Source: Sphingomonadales bacterium 12-68-11 (GTDB taxonomy: Bacteria; Pseudomonadota; Alphaproteobacteria; Sphingomonadales; Sphingomonadaceae). Taken from it: a DNA stretch of 64,000 bases. The translations under genes and the position numbers were made by a program. Location of the stretch: positions 553,643 to 617,642 of the forward strand of contig NCCV01000003.1 in the NCBI GenBank assembly GCA_002279825.1, in the 5' to 3' direction. Positions 63,996-64,000 of this stretch are shown here, one piece after another. How positions within the stretch are numbered: the stretch's first letter is position 1; each line of letters starts with the position of its first letter. The notes under the pieces were generated by a model. It ran no database searches and was not told the DNA's origin. It saw only the letters and a program-made list of their open reading frames with translations.

Positions 63996-64000
63996 CTGAA

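Overview
This window reads as chromosomal DNA of a high-GC alphaproteobacterium, most likely a member of the Sphingomonadales. The reasons are the mixture of chpT, a Gcw_chp-type outer-membrane protein, DUF3297 and DUF3617 proteins, an Oar-type TonB-dependent receptor, an orphan ParA/ribbon-helix-helix/SPOR cluster, an alphaproteobacterial RNase P RNA, and several kinds of dispersed palindromic repeat that are common in sphingomonad genomes. Hand counts over representative lines give roughly 63-70 % GC. I saw no insertion sequence, prophage, CRISPR array or integron, so this is mainly a core-genome segment.

Layout. 1-13300: the 3' part of valS (with a palindromic element inserted in frame), a repeat-rich 0.5 kb gap, queE, a MATE exporter, a HerA-like ATPase, a TauE/TIGR02186 pair, an Nfr-like glycosyltransferase plus outer-membrane-type protein, nhaA and small conserved proteins. 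13400-20600: tRNA-Leu, trigger factor, an exported amidase, clpP and clpX, the last two separated by a membrane glycosyltransferase-like gene on the other strand. 20500-26600: polysaccharide deacetylase, GFA-family and CDF genes in one leftward group, then a large Oar-like TonB receptor. 26600-31600: mtgA, rpoH, rluD-like, a JAMM peptidase, chpT, an amidase and rnpB. 31600-37400: phosphatase, outer-membrane, SIMPL, VOC and CHAP genes, then der and a 52-residue small protein. 37400-44200: metallo-beta-lactamase and quinohemoprotein dehydrogenase, a Gre-family protein, a GAF-EAL protein, and bfr and bfd with two Fur-box-like sites. 44400-49600: parA/RHH/SPOR lipoprotein cluster and a damaged pyrB overlapping a metal-ligand-deficient dihydroorotase homologue. 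49700-64000: sppA, tRNA-Val, serS (with a low-GC in-frame insert), surE, an M23 peptidase, a K+ channel, rimO, a Tat-exported aldo/keto reductase with a carrier, a haem-oxygenase-like diiron protein and yjbQ.

How they fit together. The window is rich in protein quality control (tig, clpP, clpX, rpoH, sppA), envelope remodelling (mtgA, amidases, LysM-M23, CHAP, deacetylase, SPOR) and translation or RNA modification (valS, serS, queE, rluD, rimO, rnpB, der, two tRNAs). The most unusual features are in core genes: an in-frame palindromic repeat and lower-GC patches in valS, a lower-GC insert of about 45 codons in serS, and an apparent out-of-frame deletion in pyrB that places its N-terminal frame in phase with the downstream pyrC-like gene. 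Whether these are biology or assembly errors is the first thing to establish.
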